Source: Pectobacterium polonicum (GTDB lineage: Bacteria; Pseudomonadota; Gammaproteobacteria; Enterobacterales; Enterobacteriaceae). Taken from it: a DNA stretch of 64,000 bases. Below the pieces are notes generated by a model. It was not told the DNA's origin. It did no database searches and saw nothing but the letters and a program-made list of their open reading frames with translations. The stretch is taken from contig NZ_RJTN01000003.1 in the NCBI RefSeq assembly GCF_005497185.1, positions 124,001 through 188,000 on the forward strand. Reading direction: 5' to 3'. Below, one piece after another: positions 19,793-30,521 of the stretch. Numbering within the stretch: the stretch's first letter is position 1; every line of letters begins with the position of its first letter. The position numbers were made by a program, and so were the translations under genes.

Positions 19793-20537
19793 CGCTTCCT
19801 CGACGATTTTATTTGAATATCCGCTGAACGAGAAAACGCGTACCTGGTTGCGTATCGAATCATTATTGCAGCAGCTGCATCAAAACCATTCCCTGACTGA
19901 CATGGGGAGCGCCCTGACATTTTTTCGCGCCGTCGCCGAGCTGCTTGATGTGCTGGAACGTGGAGATGTGCGTACCGAGTTGCTGAAAGAACTGGAACGC
20001 CAACAGCAAAAATTGCTGCAATGGAGTGATGTACCAGGTGTAGACATGGAGCGTATCCACACGTTACGGCGTCAGTTGAAAGATCTGGCCAGTACGCTGA
20101 TGGCCGCACCACGAATGGGGCAGTTCTTACGGGAAGATCGTCTGATTAGCATGGTTCGTCAGCGGCTAGGCATTCCCGGCGGCTGTTGCAGTTTCGACTT
20201 ACCAACGCTGCATAGCTGGCTACATCAACCTCAGGAGCTGCGTGAAAAATTGGTTTCCGGCTGGCTTAATTCTTTGTCACCGCTCAAACAAGCGCTGGAC
20301 ATGATCCTGGAACTGATCCGTCACTCCGGTACATTCCGCCCGCAAACCAGTCTGAATGGCTTCTTTCAGGACAATGCCTCCGATGCTGACCTGCTACGCT
20401 TGCGTCTTGAGCAAGTATATCAACTCTATCCACAAATATCCGGTCATAAGACACGCTACGCCATCCGTTTCCTGCCATTAGATAGCGAAAACGGCCATAT
20501 TCCACCTCGTTTAACGTTTGAATTGGCCTGTTGCTAG
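19785..20537 (+). CDS. zapD: Cell division protein ZapD (FtsZ-associated)
   Basis: Cytoplasmic FtsZ-binding protein that crosslinks FtsZ filaments and supports Z-ring integrity. The 250 residues match the family. Recognisable blocks are [16 protein letters not shown] at the start, [26 protein letters not shown] and the later RLTFELACC ending, which together define the DUF1342/ZapD fold of an alpha-helical domain and a beta-rich domain. It overlaps coaE by 8 bp and precedes yacG by 56 bp, as in E. coli. Its target FtsZ is encoded about 6 kb away in the same window. Confidence 0.94.
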   Translation: MSDASSTILFEYPLNEKTRTWLRIESLLQQLHQNHSLTDMGSALTFFRAVAELLDVLERGDVRTELLKELERQQQKLLQWSDVPGVDMERIHTLRRQLKDLASTLMAAPRMGQFLREDRLISMVRQRLGIPGGCCSFDLPTLHSWLHQPQELREKLVSGWLNSLSPLKQALDMILELIRHSGTFRPQTSLNGFFQDNASDADLLRLRLEQVYQLYPQISGHKTRYAIRFLPLDSENGHIPPRLTFELACC

Positions 20538-20593
20538 ACTCAGCACAGATAAACGAAAACGTGTTAAGCAGCAAATAGAGTGAAAAGAACGTT

Positions 20594-20788
20594 ATGACAA
20601 CAGAGATTACGACGGTGAAGTGCCCAACCTGCAAGCAGGCGGTCATCTGGGAAGCAGCCAGCATCTATCGCCCATTTTGCAGCAAACGTTGTCAGCTCAT
20701 CGATTTGGGTGAATGGGCTGATGAAGAAAAGCGCATTCCAAGTGATGATATGGTTTCTGATAGTGAAGACTGGAGCGAAACGCGCTAA
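20594..20788 (+). CDS. yacG: DNA gyrase inhibitor YacG, zinc-binding
   Basis: Small 64-residue zinc-ribbon protein that binds GyrB and inhibits gyrase in E. coli. The four zinc ligands are visible as VKCPTCKQ and [14 protein letters not shown], the family hallmark, followed by an acidic tail ([12 protein letters not shown]). It is the third gene of coaE-zapD-yacG and is convergent with mutT 44 bp later. Confidence 0.95.
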   Translation: MTTEITTVKCPTCKQAVIWEAASIYRPFCSKRCQLIDLGEWADEEKRIPSDDMVSDSEDWSETR

Positions 20789-20832
20789 CGGCCACGTTTC
20801 GCTACTATAGTTTTCAGGCAGGTAAAGCTAGA

Positions 20833-21228
20833 TTAAAGCGATTTCAGCCAGCGGATCATCTCCGCATTCGCTGGCGGAAATTCTTCCTCACGTAATTCGT
20901 CTACGTTAACCCAGCGAGATTCCTGACCTTCCCGGCCATAGGGTTCCCCCTGCCACGTTTCAACCAGAAAAAAATGAAGCGTGATGATTCTCTCCGGCGT
21001 AGAAAACGTTTTGTCGTTTAGCGCCTGCGGTGCGCTCGCGTCGATGCCCGTTTCTTCATGCAGTTCACGAATCAGCGCCTGCTCTGGCGTTTCGCCCTCT
21101 TCAACTTTACCACCGGGAAATTCCCACATCCCTGCCATATGAACGCCATCAGGGCGGCGAGCAATGAAATATTGCTGCTCCGCATTGCGGATGATGCCTA
21201 CCGCGACGGATAACTGTTTTTGCGTCAT
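20833..21228 (-). CDS. mutT: 8-oxo-dGTP diphosphatase MutT
   Basis: Nudix hydrolase that removes 8-oxo-dGTP and prevents A:T to C:G transversions. The 131-residue product has a perfect Nudix box GX5EX7REUXEEXGU at residues 40-62 (from GKVEEGE to EETGI). The frame continues upstream to 21291, but the ATG at 21228 (MTQKQLSVAVGI) follows AGGAAG four bases earlier and gives the normal length. It lies downstream of secA on the same strand, separated by a hairpin that may terminate most secA transcripts. Confidence 0.95.
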   Translation of the reverse strand: MTQKQLSVAVGIIRNAEQQYFIARRPDGVHMAGMWEFPGGKVEEGETPEQALIRELHEETGIDASAPQALNDKTFSTPERIITLHFFLVETWQGEPYGREGQESRWVNVDELREEEFPPANAEMIRWLKSL

Positions 21229-21256
21229 GACACTTCCTATCAGATTCTTATCAAGT

Positions 21257-21280
21257 AAAAGGCGGTCAATGACCGCCTTT
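21257..21280 (-). terminator. Probable terminator between secA and mutT
   Basis: AAAGGCGGTC (21258-21267) pairs with GACCGCCTTT (21271-21280) around a 3-base loop. On the minus strand the stem ends in TTTTACTT, a short T tract, so termination may be partial. Confidence 0.7.
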
Positions 21281-21318
21281 GCACTTATCACATATTAATC
21301 ACTGGATTCAGCAATCAA

Positions 21319-24021
21319 TTATTTCTGCAAGCGGCCGTGGCACTGCTTATATTTCTTGCCAGAACCACATGGGCAAGGATCGTTACGCCCAATTTTACGA
21401 TCTGCCTGCGCCGGTGAACCTGTATTCAGGCTATTTTCTTCCTGATGGCTCAGTTGCTGCTGCCGCGCCAAACGTTCAGCCTCTTCGCGGCGTTGCTGTT
21501 CCAGCGCTTCGATTTCTTCCGGCATTCTCACCTGGACTTTGCTCAGCGTACTGATCACTTCATATTTCAGTGATTCCAACATCGCGGCAAACATAGAGAA
21601 CGACTCACGCTTATATTCTTGCTTCGGATCTTTCTGCGCATAGCCACGCAAGTGGATACCCTGACGCAGGTAATCCATTGCTGCCAAATGCTCTTTCCAC
21701 AAGGAATCCAGCGTCTGCAACATCACACCTTTCTCGAAGTTGCGCATGACTTCCGTGCCAACCACTTCTTCTTTGCGATGATAAACCTCAAGCGCATGCT
21801 GGAAAATACGTTCACGCAGCGTTTCTTCGTGCAGCTCAGGCTCTTTATCCAGCCACGCTTTGATCGGCATATCCAGATCGAAGTCGTTCTTCAGGCGCTG
21901 TTCCAGACCTTCCGTATCCCACATTTCTTCCAGAGATTCCGGTGGAATATAGCTGTCGATAGTCGCTTTAAACACATCCTCACGAATACTGGTAATGGTT
22001 TCACTGATATCGGACACGTCCAGCAGTTCGTTACGCTGTGTGTAGATCGCACGACGTTGATCGTTCGCCACATCATCGTATTCCAGCAACTGCTTACGAA
22101 TATCGAAGTTACGGCTTTCCACTTTACGCTGTGCGTTCGCAATCGCCTTAGTGACCCACGGGTGCTCAATCGCTTCGCCCGGTTTCATCCCCAGCTTACG
22201 CATCATGTTGGAAACGCGATCGGAGGCAAAAATACGCATCAGCGCATCTTCCATCGACAGGTAGAAGCGTGATGAACCCGCATCCCCCTGACGACCGGAA
22301 CGGCCGCGTAGCTGATTATCAATACGGCGAGATTCATGGCGCTCAGTACCGATAATATGCAAACCGCCCGCAGCTAATACGGCATCATGGCGCACTTTCC
22401 AGGCCGCTTTAATTTCTGCAATTTGCTCATCACTTGGGTTTTCCAGATGCGCAACTTCTGCCTGCCAGCTACCGCCCAATACGATGTCCGTACCACGACC
22501 GGCCATGTTGGTCGCGATGGTGACCGCACCAGATTGGCCCGCCTGAGCAACGATGTCTGCTTCCATCGCGTGGAACTTCGCATTCAATACATTGTGTTTG
22601 ATCCCCGCTTTCTCCAGCGCCAGAGAAACCACTTCTGATTTCTCAATGGAGATCGTACCAACCAGAATCGGTTGACCTTTTACGGAGCGATCTTTGATAT
22701 CTTCAATGATGGCATCGATTTTTTCCTGCTCGGTCATGTAGACCAGATCAGGCAAGTCTTTACGAATCATCGGACGGTTAGTCGGCACCACAATCGTATC
22801 CAGCTTATAGATGGAGCTGAATTCAAACGCTTCGGTATCTGCCGTACCAGTCATACCCGCCAATTTTTCATACAGGCGGAAGTAGTTCTGGAAGGTAATG
22901 GAAGCCAGCGTCTGGTTTTCATTCTGGATAGCCACTTTCTCTTTCGCTTCCACTGCCTGATGCAGGCCATCTGACCAACGACGCCCCTGCATGGTACGAC
23001 CGGTGTGCTCGTCGACGATGATCACTTCACCGTCTTTCACAATGTAGTCCACATCGCGGGTAAACAGCACGTGCGCACGCAGCGCGGCGGTCACATGGTG
23101 CATCAGCATAATGTTCGTCGGGGAGTACAGCGACTCACCCTCCTCCATAATGCCTTCTTTCACCAGCAGTTCTTCTACCAGAACCAGACCACGCTCGGTG
23201 AGGTTAACCTGACGTGCTTTCTCATCAACAGAGAAATGGCCTTCGCCCTGGAAAGTATCGGAATCTTCTTTCTCCTGACGGATCAGGTGAGGGATGATTT
23301 TATTGACGCTAATATAAAGCTCGGAGCTATCTTCAGCCGGACCGGAAATAATCAGCGGCGTACGTGCTTCATCGATCAGGATGGAGTCAACCTCATCCAC
23401 CAGCGCGTAGTAAAGTTTACGCTGTACGCGCTCTTCCGGGCTGAACGCCATGTTGTCACGCAGGTAGTCAAAACCGTATTCGTTATTAGTACCGTAGGTG
23501 ATGTCTGCGGCATACGCTTCACGCTTCGCTGGAGCAGGCATTCCCGGCAGGTTAATACCGACGCTCAGGCCGAGGAATTCAAACAACGGGCGGTTATTTT
23601 CGGCATCACGCTGTGCCAAATAATCGTTCACGGTCACGACGTGTACACCACGGCCAGTCAATGCATTCAGATAAGCAGGTAAGGTTGCCGTCAGCGTTTT
23701 ACCTTCACCGGTGCGCATCTCCGCAATACACCGCTCATTCAGTACCATACCGCCAAGAAGCTGTACGTCGAAGTGGCGCATGCCAAATACGCGTTTACTG
23801 GATTCACGCACTACAGCGAAAGCTTCCGGCAGCAGGCTATCCAGCGTTTCGCCCTTCTCCAGACGAGCACGGAACTCCAGCGTTTTCGCCTGTAGCTCCT
23901 CATCGGAAAGTTTTTCCATTTCTGGCTCTAACCGACTAATAACATCAACATTTTTACGCATACGACGCAGCGTACGATCGTTACGGCTACCAAAAATTTT
24001 GGTTAAGATATTCATGACCAT
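21319..24021 (-). CDS. secA: Protein translocase ATPase SecA
   Basis: Motor of the Sec pathway; it binds preproteins and SecYEG and drives translocation by ATP hydrolysis. The 900-residue product has the Walker A MRTGEGKT near residue 108, the DEAD-like [12 protein letters not shown], the preprotein-binding and helicase motor domains with [14 protein letters not shown] and [11 protein letters not shown], and a C-terminal zinc SEC-C motif [14 protein letters not shown] that binds SecB. Three in-frame ATGs are possible: 24066, 24021 and 24015. The 24021 start aligns residue by residue with E. coli SecA and sits at the conserved distance from GAGATT. It lies 111 bp after secM, whose arrest controls it. 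Confidence 0.96.
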   Translation of the reverse strand: MVMNILTKIFGSRNDRTLRRMRKNVDVISRLEPEMEKLSDEELQAKTLEFRARLEKGETLDSLLPEAFAVVRESSKRVFGMRHFDVQLLGGMVLNERCIAEMRTGEGKTLTATLPAYLNALTGRGVHVVTVNDYLAQRDAENNRPLFEFLGLSVGINLPGMPAPAKREAYAADITYGTNNEYGFDYLRDNMAFSPEERVQRKLYYALVDEVDSILIDEARTPLIISGPAEDSSELYISVNKIIPHLIRQEKEDSDTFQGEGHFSVDEKARQVNLTERGLVLVEELLVKEGIMEEGESLYSPTNIMLMHHVTAALRAHVLFTRDVDYIVKDGEVIIVDEHTGRTMQGRRWSDGLHQAVEAKEKVAIQNENQTLASITFQNYFRLYEKLAGMTGTADTEAFEFSSIYKLDTIVVPTNRPMIRKDLPDLVYMTEQEKIDAIIEDIKDRSVKGQPILVGTISIEKSEVVSLALEKAGIKHNVLNAKFHAMEADIVAQAGQSGAVTIATNMAGRGTDIVLGGSWQAEVAHLENPSDEQIAEIKAAWKVRHDAVLAAGGLHIIGTERHESRRIDNQLRGRSGRQGDAGSSRFYLSMEDALMRIFASDRVSNMMRKLGMKPGEAIEHPWVTKAIANAQRKVESRNFDIRKQLLEYDDVANDQRRAIYTQRNELLDVSDISETITSIREDVFKATIDSYIPPESLEEMWDTEGLEQRLKNDFDLDMPIKAWLDKEPELHEETLRERIFQHALEVYHRKEEVVGTEVMRNFEKGVMLQTLDSLWKEHLAAMDYLRQGIHLRGYAQKDPKQEYKRESFSMFAAMLESLKYEVISTLSKVQVRMPEEIEALEQQRREEAERLARQQQLSHQEENSLNTGSPAQADRKIGRNDPCPCGSGKKYKQCHGRLQK

Positions 24022-24132
24022 AATAGTTTTAATCTCACAAGTGCCACGTATCCAGTGGCAATACAATATCGAAAACCTGAGAAACTCAGCAAAAAACGAG
24101 AGAAATTTCTTCAGCTAATTATCATTACACGT
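24022..24132 (-). promoter_or_regulatory. secM-secA intercistronic control region
   Basis: This is the 111-bp spacer between the SecM stop and the SecA start. In E. coli it folds to hide the secA ribosome-binding site and opens when the ribosome stalls in secM. The GAGATT ribosome-binding site is seen here, but I did not derive a full structure. Confidence 0.55.
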
Positions 24133-24648
24133 TCAGCTGATGAGGTACGGTCCTGCGCGGATGCCGCGGATTTGGGCAAGCCAGATACCGATTTGATGAT
24201 ATGCCTGAGGATAAAAAGTGACGCGCCCGGCATGGGGAGAAATCACAAAGGGATACTGGGAATCCTGCGTCAACAGCGCATTTAGCGTATCCAACAAAAC
24301 CAGAGAATGAGGCTCTAGCTCGTCAGCCTGTTGGGCATTGGCCGTCTGTGGCGTCGTCAATGCAAAAGAAAGGTGACGAATGACAGTACGTATCGCATGC
24401 TGATGCCAATAATCAACGCTGTAGGACGAGCGTCGATGCGCTTCTTTTAGCGCCACTAGGTCGGTAAGGCTCAGCGATACGTTATTCTGCCGACTAACGC
24501 TGGAGCTTGAATTAGAAAGTGAGGCGATGTCCTGTGAGTCGTTCAGGCTTGTCGGCAGACCAAGACTCGCCGCGACCATCCCTAATAAGAGATGCGGCCA
24601 GAAATAACGTCTGCCAAATTGTCGCCAACGATTTAGAATACCAATCAC
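24133..24648 (-). CDS. secM: Secretion monitor SecM with translational arrest peptide
   Basis: Periplasm-targeted sensor whose nascent chain stalls the ribosome near its C-terminus until SecA pulls it, so secA translation follows secretion need. A GTG start at 24648 is preferred: GGTGGA lies 8 bases upstream and the product then begins VIGILNRWRQFG, like E. coli; an ATG at 24657 is the alternative. The 171-residue protein has the long signal peptide (RRYFWPHLLLGMVAASLG) and the conserved YSVDYWHQHAIRTVIRHLSF block. The arrest motif reads WLAQIRGIRAGP (residues 156-167). The E. coli phenylalanine five residues before the tryptophan is histidine here, and the following isoleucine is leucine. 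Confidence 0.94.
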   Translation of the reverse strand: MIGILNRWRQFGRRYFWPHLLLGMVAASLGLPTSLNDSQDIASLSNSSSSVSRQNNVSLSLTDLVALKEAHRRSSYSVDYWHQHAIRTVIRHLSFALTTPQTANAQQADELEPHSLVLLDTLNALLTQDSQYPFVISPHAGRVTFYPQAYHQIGIWLAQIRGIRAGPYLIS

Positions 24649-24674
24649 GAGTAACATCCACCGGAGCCAGGTCT

Positions 24675-25202
24675 ATGCGTGATAGCCGCCCACAATCACT
24701 GGAATTTCTGTTTGATAGCGCATCTATATCGGGTAAAGGCCCGCTACAAGATGTGCAACAGCGCGCTATCGCCTTATTAAAACTCAACCGTGCCGTGCGC
24801 GGATTACTGCCTGCACCGTTGCACCCATGGTGCCGCGTCGCTAATTACCGGCAAGGTTTACTGATACTGGAAACCGCCAACGCCAGTTGGCTGATGCGGT
24901 TACGTTACGAACAACCTGCGCTGCTCTCTGCATTACGCGCACAAATACTACCATCATTGGCTTCGATCGACATCAGGATTAATCCAACGCTTGCCGCAAA
25001 AGGGCATGAAATCGTGAAAAATAGTGACATTTCAGCGACAGAAATTACCGGGGATAAACCGCTGCGTCAGTTGAGTGAGCAAAGCGCGGAGACATTGAGG
25101 ACGTTAGCAGGCAACAGCCCAAAAAAACTCAGAAAGATATTAGAACGACTGGCTTCACTGGCCGGAGAGGGTACCAGTAAAACCAGTCGTAATAAGAAGT
25201 GA
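24675..25202 (+). CDS. DUF721 (DciA-type) protein
   Basis: The 175-residue product carries a DUF721 domain at about residues 20-100, recognised by PLHPWCRVANYRQGLLILETANASWLMRLRYE-like spacing (cited by its ends PLHPW and MRLRYE). It is followed by a lysine- and serine-rich, probably flexible tail ending in SKTSRNKK. DUF721 proteins include DciA, the ancestral loader of the replicative helicase DnaB, whose gene in many gammaproteobacteria lies beside lpxC and secA, as here. The ATG at 24675 is chosen over upstream codons because those overlap secM. It is divergent from secM (26 bp) and converges on lpxC (12 bp). Whether it still acts in helicase loading cannot be judged from sequence. Confidence 0.85.
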   Translation: MRDSRPQSLEFLFDSASISGKGPLQDVQQRAIALLKLNRAVRGLLPAPLHPWCRVANYRQGLLILETANASWLMRLRYEQPALLSALRAQILPSLASIDIRINPTLAAKGHEIVKNSDISATEITGDKPLRQLSEQSAETLRTLAGNSPKKLRKILERLASLAGEGTSKTSRNKK

Positions 25203-25214
25203 CAACTTCAGGCG

Positions 25215-26165
<951 letters not shown>

Positions 26166-26167
26166 CT

Positions 26168-26173
26168 AGTATA
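26168..26173 (-). promoter_or_regulatory. Candidate -10 element for lpxC
   Basis: TATACT on the minus strand, 36 bp before the lpxC ATG, lies inside a small inverted repeat (GAACCT ... AGGTTC). E. coli has a promoter in the same ftsZ-lpxC gap. No convincing -35 hexamer was found. Confidence 0.35.
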
Positions 26174-26236
26174 AACCAGGTTCGGTGGCACAGTTTAGCA
26201 CAAAGAGCGGAGATTCCAACGTTATCTGGCAGCAAA

Positions 26237-27388
26237 TTAGTCTGCCTGCTTACGCAGAAACGCTGGGATATCCAGATAGTCTGGCTCTTTATTCGTCTGC
26301 GGATTCTGGTCGTTAACCACTTTGGCAGCCGGTTTTTCCTGCGCCAGCGGCGTCATACCGTGTTGCTGATAACGATGATCCATCACAGGCTGGCTGGCCT
26401 GCTTGTTCGTTACCAGCGTAATCTCAGGACGCTTGTCCATGCCGATACCCGTCGCAACAACCGTTACACGCAGTTCATCATTCATTTCCGGGTCAAGCGA
26501 TGTACCGATTACGACGGTCGCATTATCGGACGCGAATGCACGGATGGTGTTACCTACCGTCTCGAATTCATCCAGGCGCAGGTCAAAGCCCGCAGTGATG
26601 TTGACCAACACGCCACGCGCGCCGGACAGATCGATGTCTTCCAACAGTGGGCTGGAGATCGCCATTTCAGCCGCTTCTTCTGCACGGTCTTCGCCGCGTG
26701 CAACGCCGGAGCCCATCATGGCATAACCCATTTCGGACATCACGGTACGCACGTCTGCAAAGTCGACGTTCATCAGGCCTGGACGCGTGATCAGCTCAGC
26801 GATACCCTGCACTGCACCTTTCAGTACATCGTTTGCCGCACCGAATGCATCCAGCAAGGAGATCCCGCGACCCAGCACTTTCAGCAGCTTGTCGTTTGGA
26901 ATGGTGATTAGCGAGTCGACGTGCTTAGACAGCTCGGCGATACCCTGCTCCGCAAACGCCATACGCTTTTTGCCTTCAAAGTTGAAAGGTTTGGTCACCA
27001 CAGCGACGGTCAAAATGCCCAGATCTTTTGCAACTTCGGCCACAACTGGCGCAGCACCTGTACCTGTACCACCGCCCATACCTGCGGCGATAAACACCAT
27101 GTCCGCACCTTCCAGTGCTGAACGCAGCGCTTCACGATCTTCTTCAGCCGAATTACGGCCGACTTCAGGGTTAGCGCCTGCACCCAAACCTTTCGTGATG
27201 CCACTACCGATCTGAATTGTCTGGCCAACCGCTGTTTTACGTAATGCCTGCGCATCCGTGTTGACCGCAAAGAACTCGACGCCTTCGATGCGCTCACGCA
27301 CCATGTGTTCGACGGCATTACCACCGCCGCCACCGACGCCGATGACTTTAATCACCGCGTCGTTGGTTAATTCCATTGGTTCAAACAT
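26237..27388 (-). CDS. ftsZ: Cell division GTPase FtsZ
   Basis: Tubulin-like GTPase that polymerises into the Z ring at midcell. It has 383 residues, the same as E. coli. The GTP-binding glycine loop [12 protein letters not shown] lies near residues 105-116, with the GGGGGNAV nucleotide loop near the start and the [11 protein letters not shown] synergy region (T7-type loop) further on. A variable glutamine/lysine-rich linker leads to the conserved C-terminal peptide [14 protein letters not shown] that binds FtsA and ZipA. It lies 68 bp downstream of ftsA. Confidence 0.98.
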   Translation of the reverse strand: MFEPMELTNDAVIKVIGVGGGGGNAVEHMVRERIEGVEFFAVNTDAQALRKTAVGQTIQIGSGITKGLGAGANPEVGRNSAEEDREALRSALEGADMVFIAAGMGGGTGTGAAPVVAEVAKDLGILTVAVVTKPFNFEGKKRMAFAEQGIAELSKHVDSLITIPNDKLLKVLGRGISLLDAFGAANDVLKGAVQGIAELITRPGLMNVDFADVRTVMSEMGYAMMGSGVARGEDRAEEAAEMAISSPLLEDIDLSGARGVLVNITAGFDLRLDEFETVGNTIRAFASDNATVVIGTSLDPEMNDELRVTVVATGIGMDKRPEITLVTNKQASQPVMDHRYQQHGMTPLAQEKPAAKVVNDQNPQTNKEPDYLDIPAFLRKQAD

Positions 27389-27456
27389 AATTTCTCTCCG
27401 TTTGTGCCTGTAACTGCGAGATCATAAAACTGTGCCAGGTGATCTCTTTGATAAAA

Positions 27457-28713
27457 TTAGAATTCTTTCCTCAACCAGCTGTTGATTCGTTTGAACCAGT
27501 TGCTCACTGAGGCACGTTTTTCGACTTCATGCTCACCACCCAGATGAGATTCTTTCCCGTAATGCAGCAACCCAACCGCCGTTGAGTAATAAGGCTCTTG
27601 GGCATAATCCGTCAGCCCTGTTATATTCATTGGTTGTCCAATACGCACCTGTGTATGGAACACACGCTGCGCACAAGCCGCCAGACCGTCTATTTGCGCG
27701 GCACCGCCCGTCAGCACAATCCCCGCTGCCAGATGGTGTTTTACGCCCTGTTGACGTAACTGCTCCTGCAACTGTAAAAGTTCATCGTTCACCAAGTTCA
27801 ACAGCTCGGTGTAACGTGGTTCAATCACTTCCGCCAGTGTCTGTCTTTGCAGACTGCGGGGTGGACGTCCTCCAACGCTCGGGACTTCCACATTCTCATC
27901 TTTGCCAACGATCGCGCCTAATGCACAACCATGGCGCACCTTGATCGCTTCAGCATCCGTCGGCGGCGTGCCAAACGCGTAGGCAATGTCGCTCGTCACC
28001 ACGTTGCCTGCATAAGGAATTACTTTCGTGTGTCGCAATGCGCCGCCGGTATAGACCGCGATATCCATTGTGCCGCCGCCGATATCCACAACGCACACGC
28101 CCAGCTCACGTTCGTCTTCTGTCAAAACCGCATAGCTGGAAGCCAATCCCGCGAAAATCAGTTGGTCGACTTTTAAACCACAGCGTTCAACGGCTTTAAC
28201 AATATTCTTCGCCATATCGTTATGGCAGGTTATCAGGTGGACTTTCGCCTGCATACGCACGCCGGATAAGCCAACTGGGTTTTTAATCCCTTCCTGATAA
28301 TCGATCGCATACTCCTGTGGGATCACATGGAGAACACGATGTTCATCGCGCACACGCACGGACTTGGCGGTATGCACCACACTTTCTACGTCGTCCTGCG
28401 TCACCTCTTCTTCTGAAATAGGCACCATCCCTATTTCATTCTGGCAACTGATGTGTTTTCCCGATAGCGCCAGATACACGGAAGAGATCTGACAGTCTGC
28501 CATTAACTCCGCCTGATCAATCGCGCGTTGAACACACTTAACGACCGATTCCAGATCGTTTACGCCGCCTTTATCCATTCCACGTGACGGGCAACTGCCT
28601 ACGCCAATAATATTGACCATGCCATCGGGCAGGACTTCCCCTACCAGCGCAGCCACTTTCGCTGTACCGATTTCCAGCCCAACTACCAGTTTTCTGTCCG
28701 TCGACTTGATCAT
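27457..28713 (-). CDS. ftsA: Cell division protein FtsA
   Basis: Actin-like ATPase that anchors FtsZ to the membrane and recruits later division proteins. The 418 residues contain the phosphate 1 motif [16 protein letters not shown]-like start (cited as LEIGTAKVA), the phosphate 2 motif [13 protein letters not shown], an adenosine motif [12 protein letters not shown], and a C-terminal amphipathic helix [15 protein letters not shown], the membrane-targeting sequence. The ATG overlaps the ftsQ stop by 4 bp. Confidence 0.97.
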   Translation of the reverse strand: MIKSTDRKLVVGLEIGTAKVAALVGEVLPDGMVNIIGVGSCPSRGMDKGGVNDLESVVKCVQRAIDQAELMADCQISSVYLALSGKHISCQNEIGMVPISEEEVTQDDVESVVHTAKSVRVRDEHRVLHVIPQEYAIDYQEGIKNPVGLSGVRMQAKVHLITCHNDMAKNIVKAVERCGLKVDQLIFAGLASSYAVLTEDERELGVCVVDIGGGTMDIAVYTGGALRHTKVIPYAGNVVTSDIAYAFGTPPTDAEAIKVRHGCALGAIVGKDENVEVPSVGGRPPRSLQRQTLAEVIEPRYTELLNLVNDELLQLQEQLRQQGVKHHLAAGIVLTGGAAQIDGLAACAQRVFHTQVRIGQPMNITGLTDYAQEPYYSTAVGLLHYGKESHLGGEHEVEKRASVSNWFKRINSWLRKEF

Positions 28714-29591
28714 TGTTGTTTAGCCTGTGTCTGTTTCTGGTTACTGTTCTGTTGCTGATCAATGTCTTGTTGCTGACCAACTCGCTGCCGATCAACATGT
28801 TGTTGATCAAGCAAGGCTGGAGCCCAACCTATCGCGGCCCCGCTGTCGTATCGCAAATCTACATGGCTAATACGTTTGTTTTCGTTCTGAGCCTGCCGCT
28901 GCAACAGCGGATATAGTTCAATAAAGCGTTGCAGACGTTTAGCTCTATCGTCCCGCCCCAATTCGAGGCGAGTATCATCGTCTAATCCCAGTTGCCATGA
29001 ATGCCGTGCACTCATCGCCACCGTTTTTAACGTAAACTTTCCAGCGGCTAGCGTCTGACTCATGATGCGATAGCCTTCCAATACTTCTGTTTCACTGCCT
29101 TCCGGGCCATACAGTAACGGCATCTTACGGTTACCAACACGCTCAGCGGGTACACTGAACGAATTTCCTTCCGCATCAACCATTAGCTGATCATTCCAAC
29201 GCGCTACCGGTACATATTCAACCAGATGAATCTTTAATTCGTCCGGCCACTGCTTACGTACGCTGGCCTGTTTTATCCATGATAGACGCTCGATCTGCTG
29301 CTGGATCACGTTCACATCCTGTGTCATGAACGTTCCCGGCGACCCCAACGACAAAATCGCCTGACGAATATCGTCATTGGTGGTGTACTGCCTTTCCCCT
29401 GTTACTGCCATACGGGAGAGCGGCAGGCGGCTGGCGTCTTTCATCCACCCCACCACCATCCAGCTTCCCCAGACGATCGTCCCTATCACCATCAGCAGGA
29501 AAATAACGCCTGCCAATTGGCCTCCATTACTGCGACGTGTTCCTTTCGGTTCAGGCTCTCGTCCGCGTGTATTCAGCGCTGCCTGCGACAT
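28710..29591 (-). CDS. ftsQ: Cell division protein FtsQ with a glutamine-rich C-terminal tail
   Basis: Bitopic inner membrane divisome protein that binds FtsB and FtsL. The chosen ATG at 29591 ([10 protein letters not shown]) lies 1 bp beyond the ddl stop; the frame also allows 29603. A short cytoplasmic tail precedes one membrane helix (about residues 27-49), then the POTRA domain starting at [11 protein letters not shown] and the beta domain ending at the conserved [16 protein letters not shown]. The protein has 293 residues against roughly 276 in E. coli; the surplus is a low-complexity tail with runs such as [10 protein letters not shown] made of repeated CAA/CAG codons (about 28714-28815). 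Confidence 0.95.
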   Translation of the reverse strand: MSQAALNTRGREPEPKGTRRSNGGQLAGVIFLLMVIGTIVWGSWMVVGWMKDASRLPLSRMAVTGERQYTTNDDIRQAILSLGSPGTFMTQDVNVIQQQIERLSWIKQASVRKQWPDELKIHLVEYVPVARWNDQLMVDAEGNSFSVPAERVGNRKMPLLYGPEGSETEVLEGYRIMSQTLAAGKFTLKTVAMSARHSWQLGLDDDTRLELGRDDRAKRLQRFIELYPLLQRQAQNENKRISHVDLRYDSGAAIGWAPALLDQQHVDRQRVGQQQDIDQQQNSNQKQTQAKQQ

Positions 29592-29592
29592 A

Positions 29593-30513
29593 TCAGCCAG
29601 CAAGCTCCAGAATTTTCACGACCAGCTGCGAGAAAGTCAGGCCACGTTGACGCGCCGCCATAGGAACCAGGCTGTGGCTCGTCATCCCTGGAGACGTATT
29701 CACCTCAAGCAAATAGAAAGCACCATCGCTATCCAACATAAAATCGACACGTCCCCATCCGCGACAGTCCACCGCACGATAAGCCGCCATCGCCAGTAGC
29801 GCTAACGCCTGCTCTTGATCGTCAGGCAAACCACTTGGGCAGAAATACTGGGTATCATCCGACAAATACTTCGCTTCATAGTCGTAAAACGTACCCGCAG
29901 GCTGGATGCGAATAGCAGGCAATACCTCATCACCCAGGATAGCGACGGTATACTCTGGGCCACTCAGCCATTTCTCGACCAGAACATCGTCATCATGACG
30001 GAATGCTTCTTCCAATGCGGCAGGCAACTCACTAAGCGCGTTCACTTTGCTCATACCGACGCTGGAACCTTCACGGCTTGGTTTGACGATCAGCGGCAAC
30101 CCAAGATGCGTGAACTTCGCCAGCAATTGGTTTGCCGCCATCTCTGAATACTGGCGACGATCCAATGCTACGTAAGGTGATACCGGTAATCCGACCGCTT
30201 GCCATACCTGTTTGGTGCGGAGCTTATCCATCGTCAGTGCAGATGCCATAACGCCGCTACCGGTATAAGGCAGTTCCAGAAACTCCAGAACACCCTGCAA
30301 TGTGCCATCTTCACCACCGCGACCATGTAAGGCGATGAAAACGCGGGTAAAGCCTTCTTCCTTCAATTTCGTCACAGGGAAGTCACGGGTATCAACCGCA
30401 TGGGCATTGATGCCAGCTTCCTTCAGGCCAGCCAAAACCGCCTGACCGGAAAGTAACGACACTTCACGTTCAGCAGAGGTTCCACCAAGCAATACAGCAA
30501 CTTTCTCAGTCAT
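29593..30513 (-). CDS. ddlB: D-alanine--D-alanine ligase
   Basis: ATP-grasp ligase that makes D-Ala-D-Ala for the peptidoglycan stem peptide. The 306 residues equal E. coli DdlB. Motifs include [14 protein letters not shown] at the start, [12 protein letters not shown], the ATP-binding [14 protein letters not shown] loop, and the metal-binding [17 protein letters not shown] near the end. The start at 30513 ([11 protein letters not shown]) is preferred over the upstream 30525. Between murC (8 bp) and ftsQ (1 bp) in the dcw cluster. Confidence 0.96.
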   Translation of the reverse strand: MTEKVAVLLGGTSAEREVSLLSGQAVLAGLKEAGINAHAVDTRDFPVTKLKEEGFTRVFIALHGRGGEDGTLQGVLEFLELPYTGSGVMASALTMDKLRTKQVWQAVGLPVSPYVALDRRQYSEMAANQLLAKFTHLGLPLIVKPSREGSSVGMSKVNALSELPAALEEAFRHDDDVLVEKWLSGPEYTVAILGDEVLPAIRIQPAGTFYDYEAKYLSDDTQYFCPSGLPDDQEQALALLAMAAYRAVDCRGWGRVDFMLDSDGAFYLLEVNTSPGMTSHSLVPMAARQRGLTFSQLVVKILELAG

Positions 30514-30521
30514 GATGTTCC

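Noticed and set aside
24519-24674. Upstream extension of the DUF721 gene
   Set aside because: It would overlap the start of secM and the domain similarity begins only after 24675.
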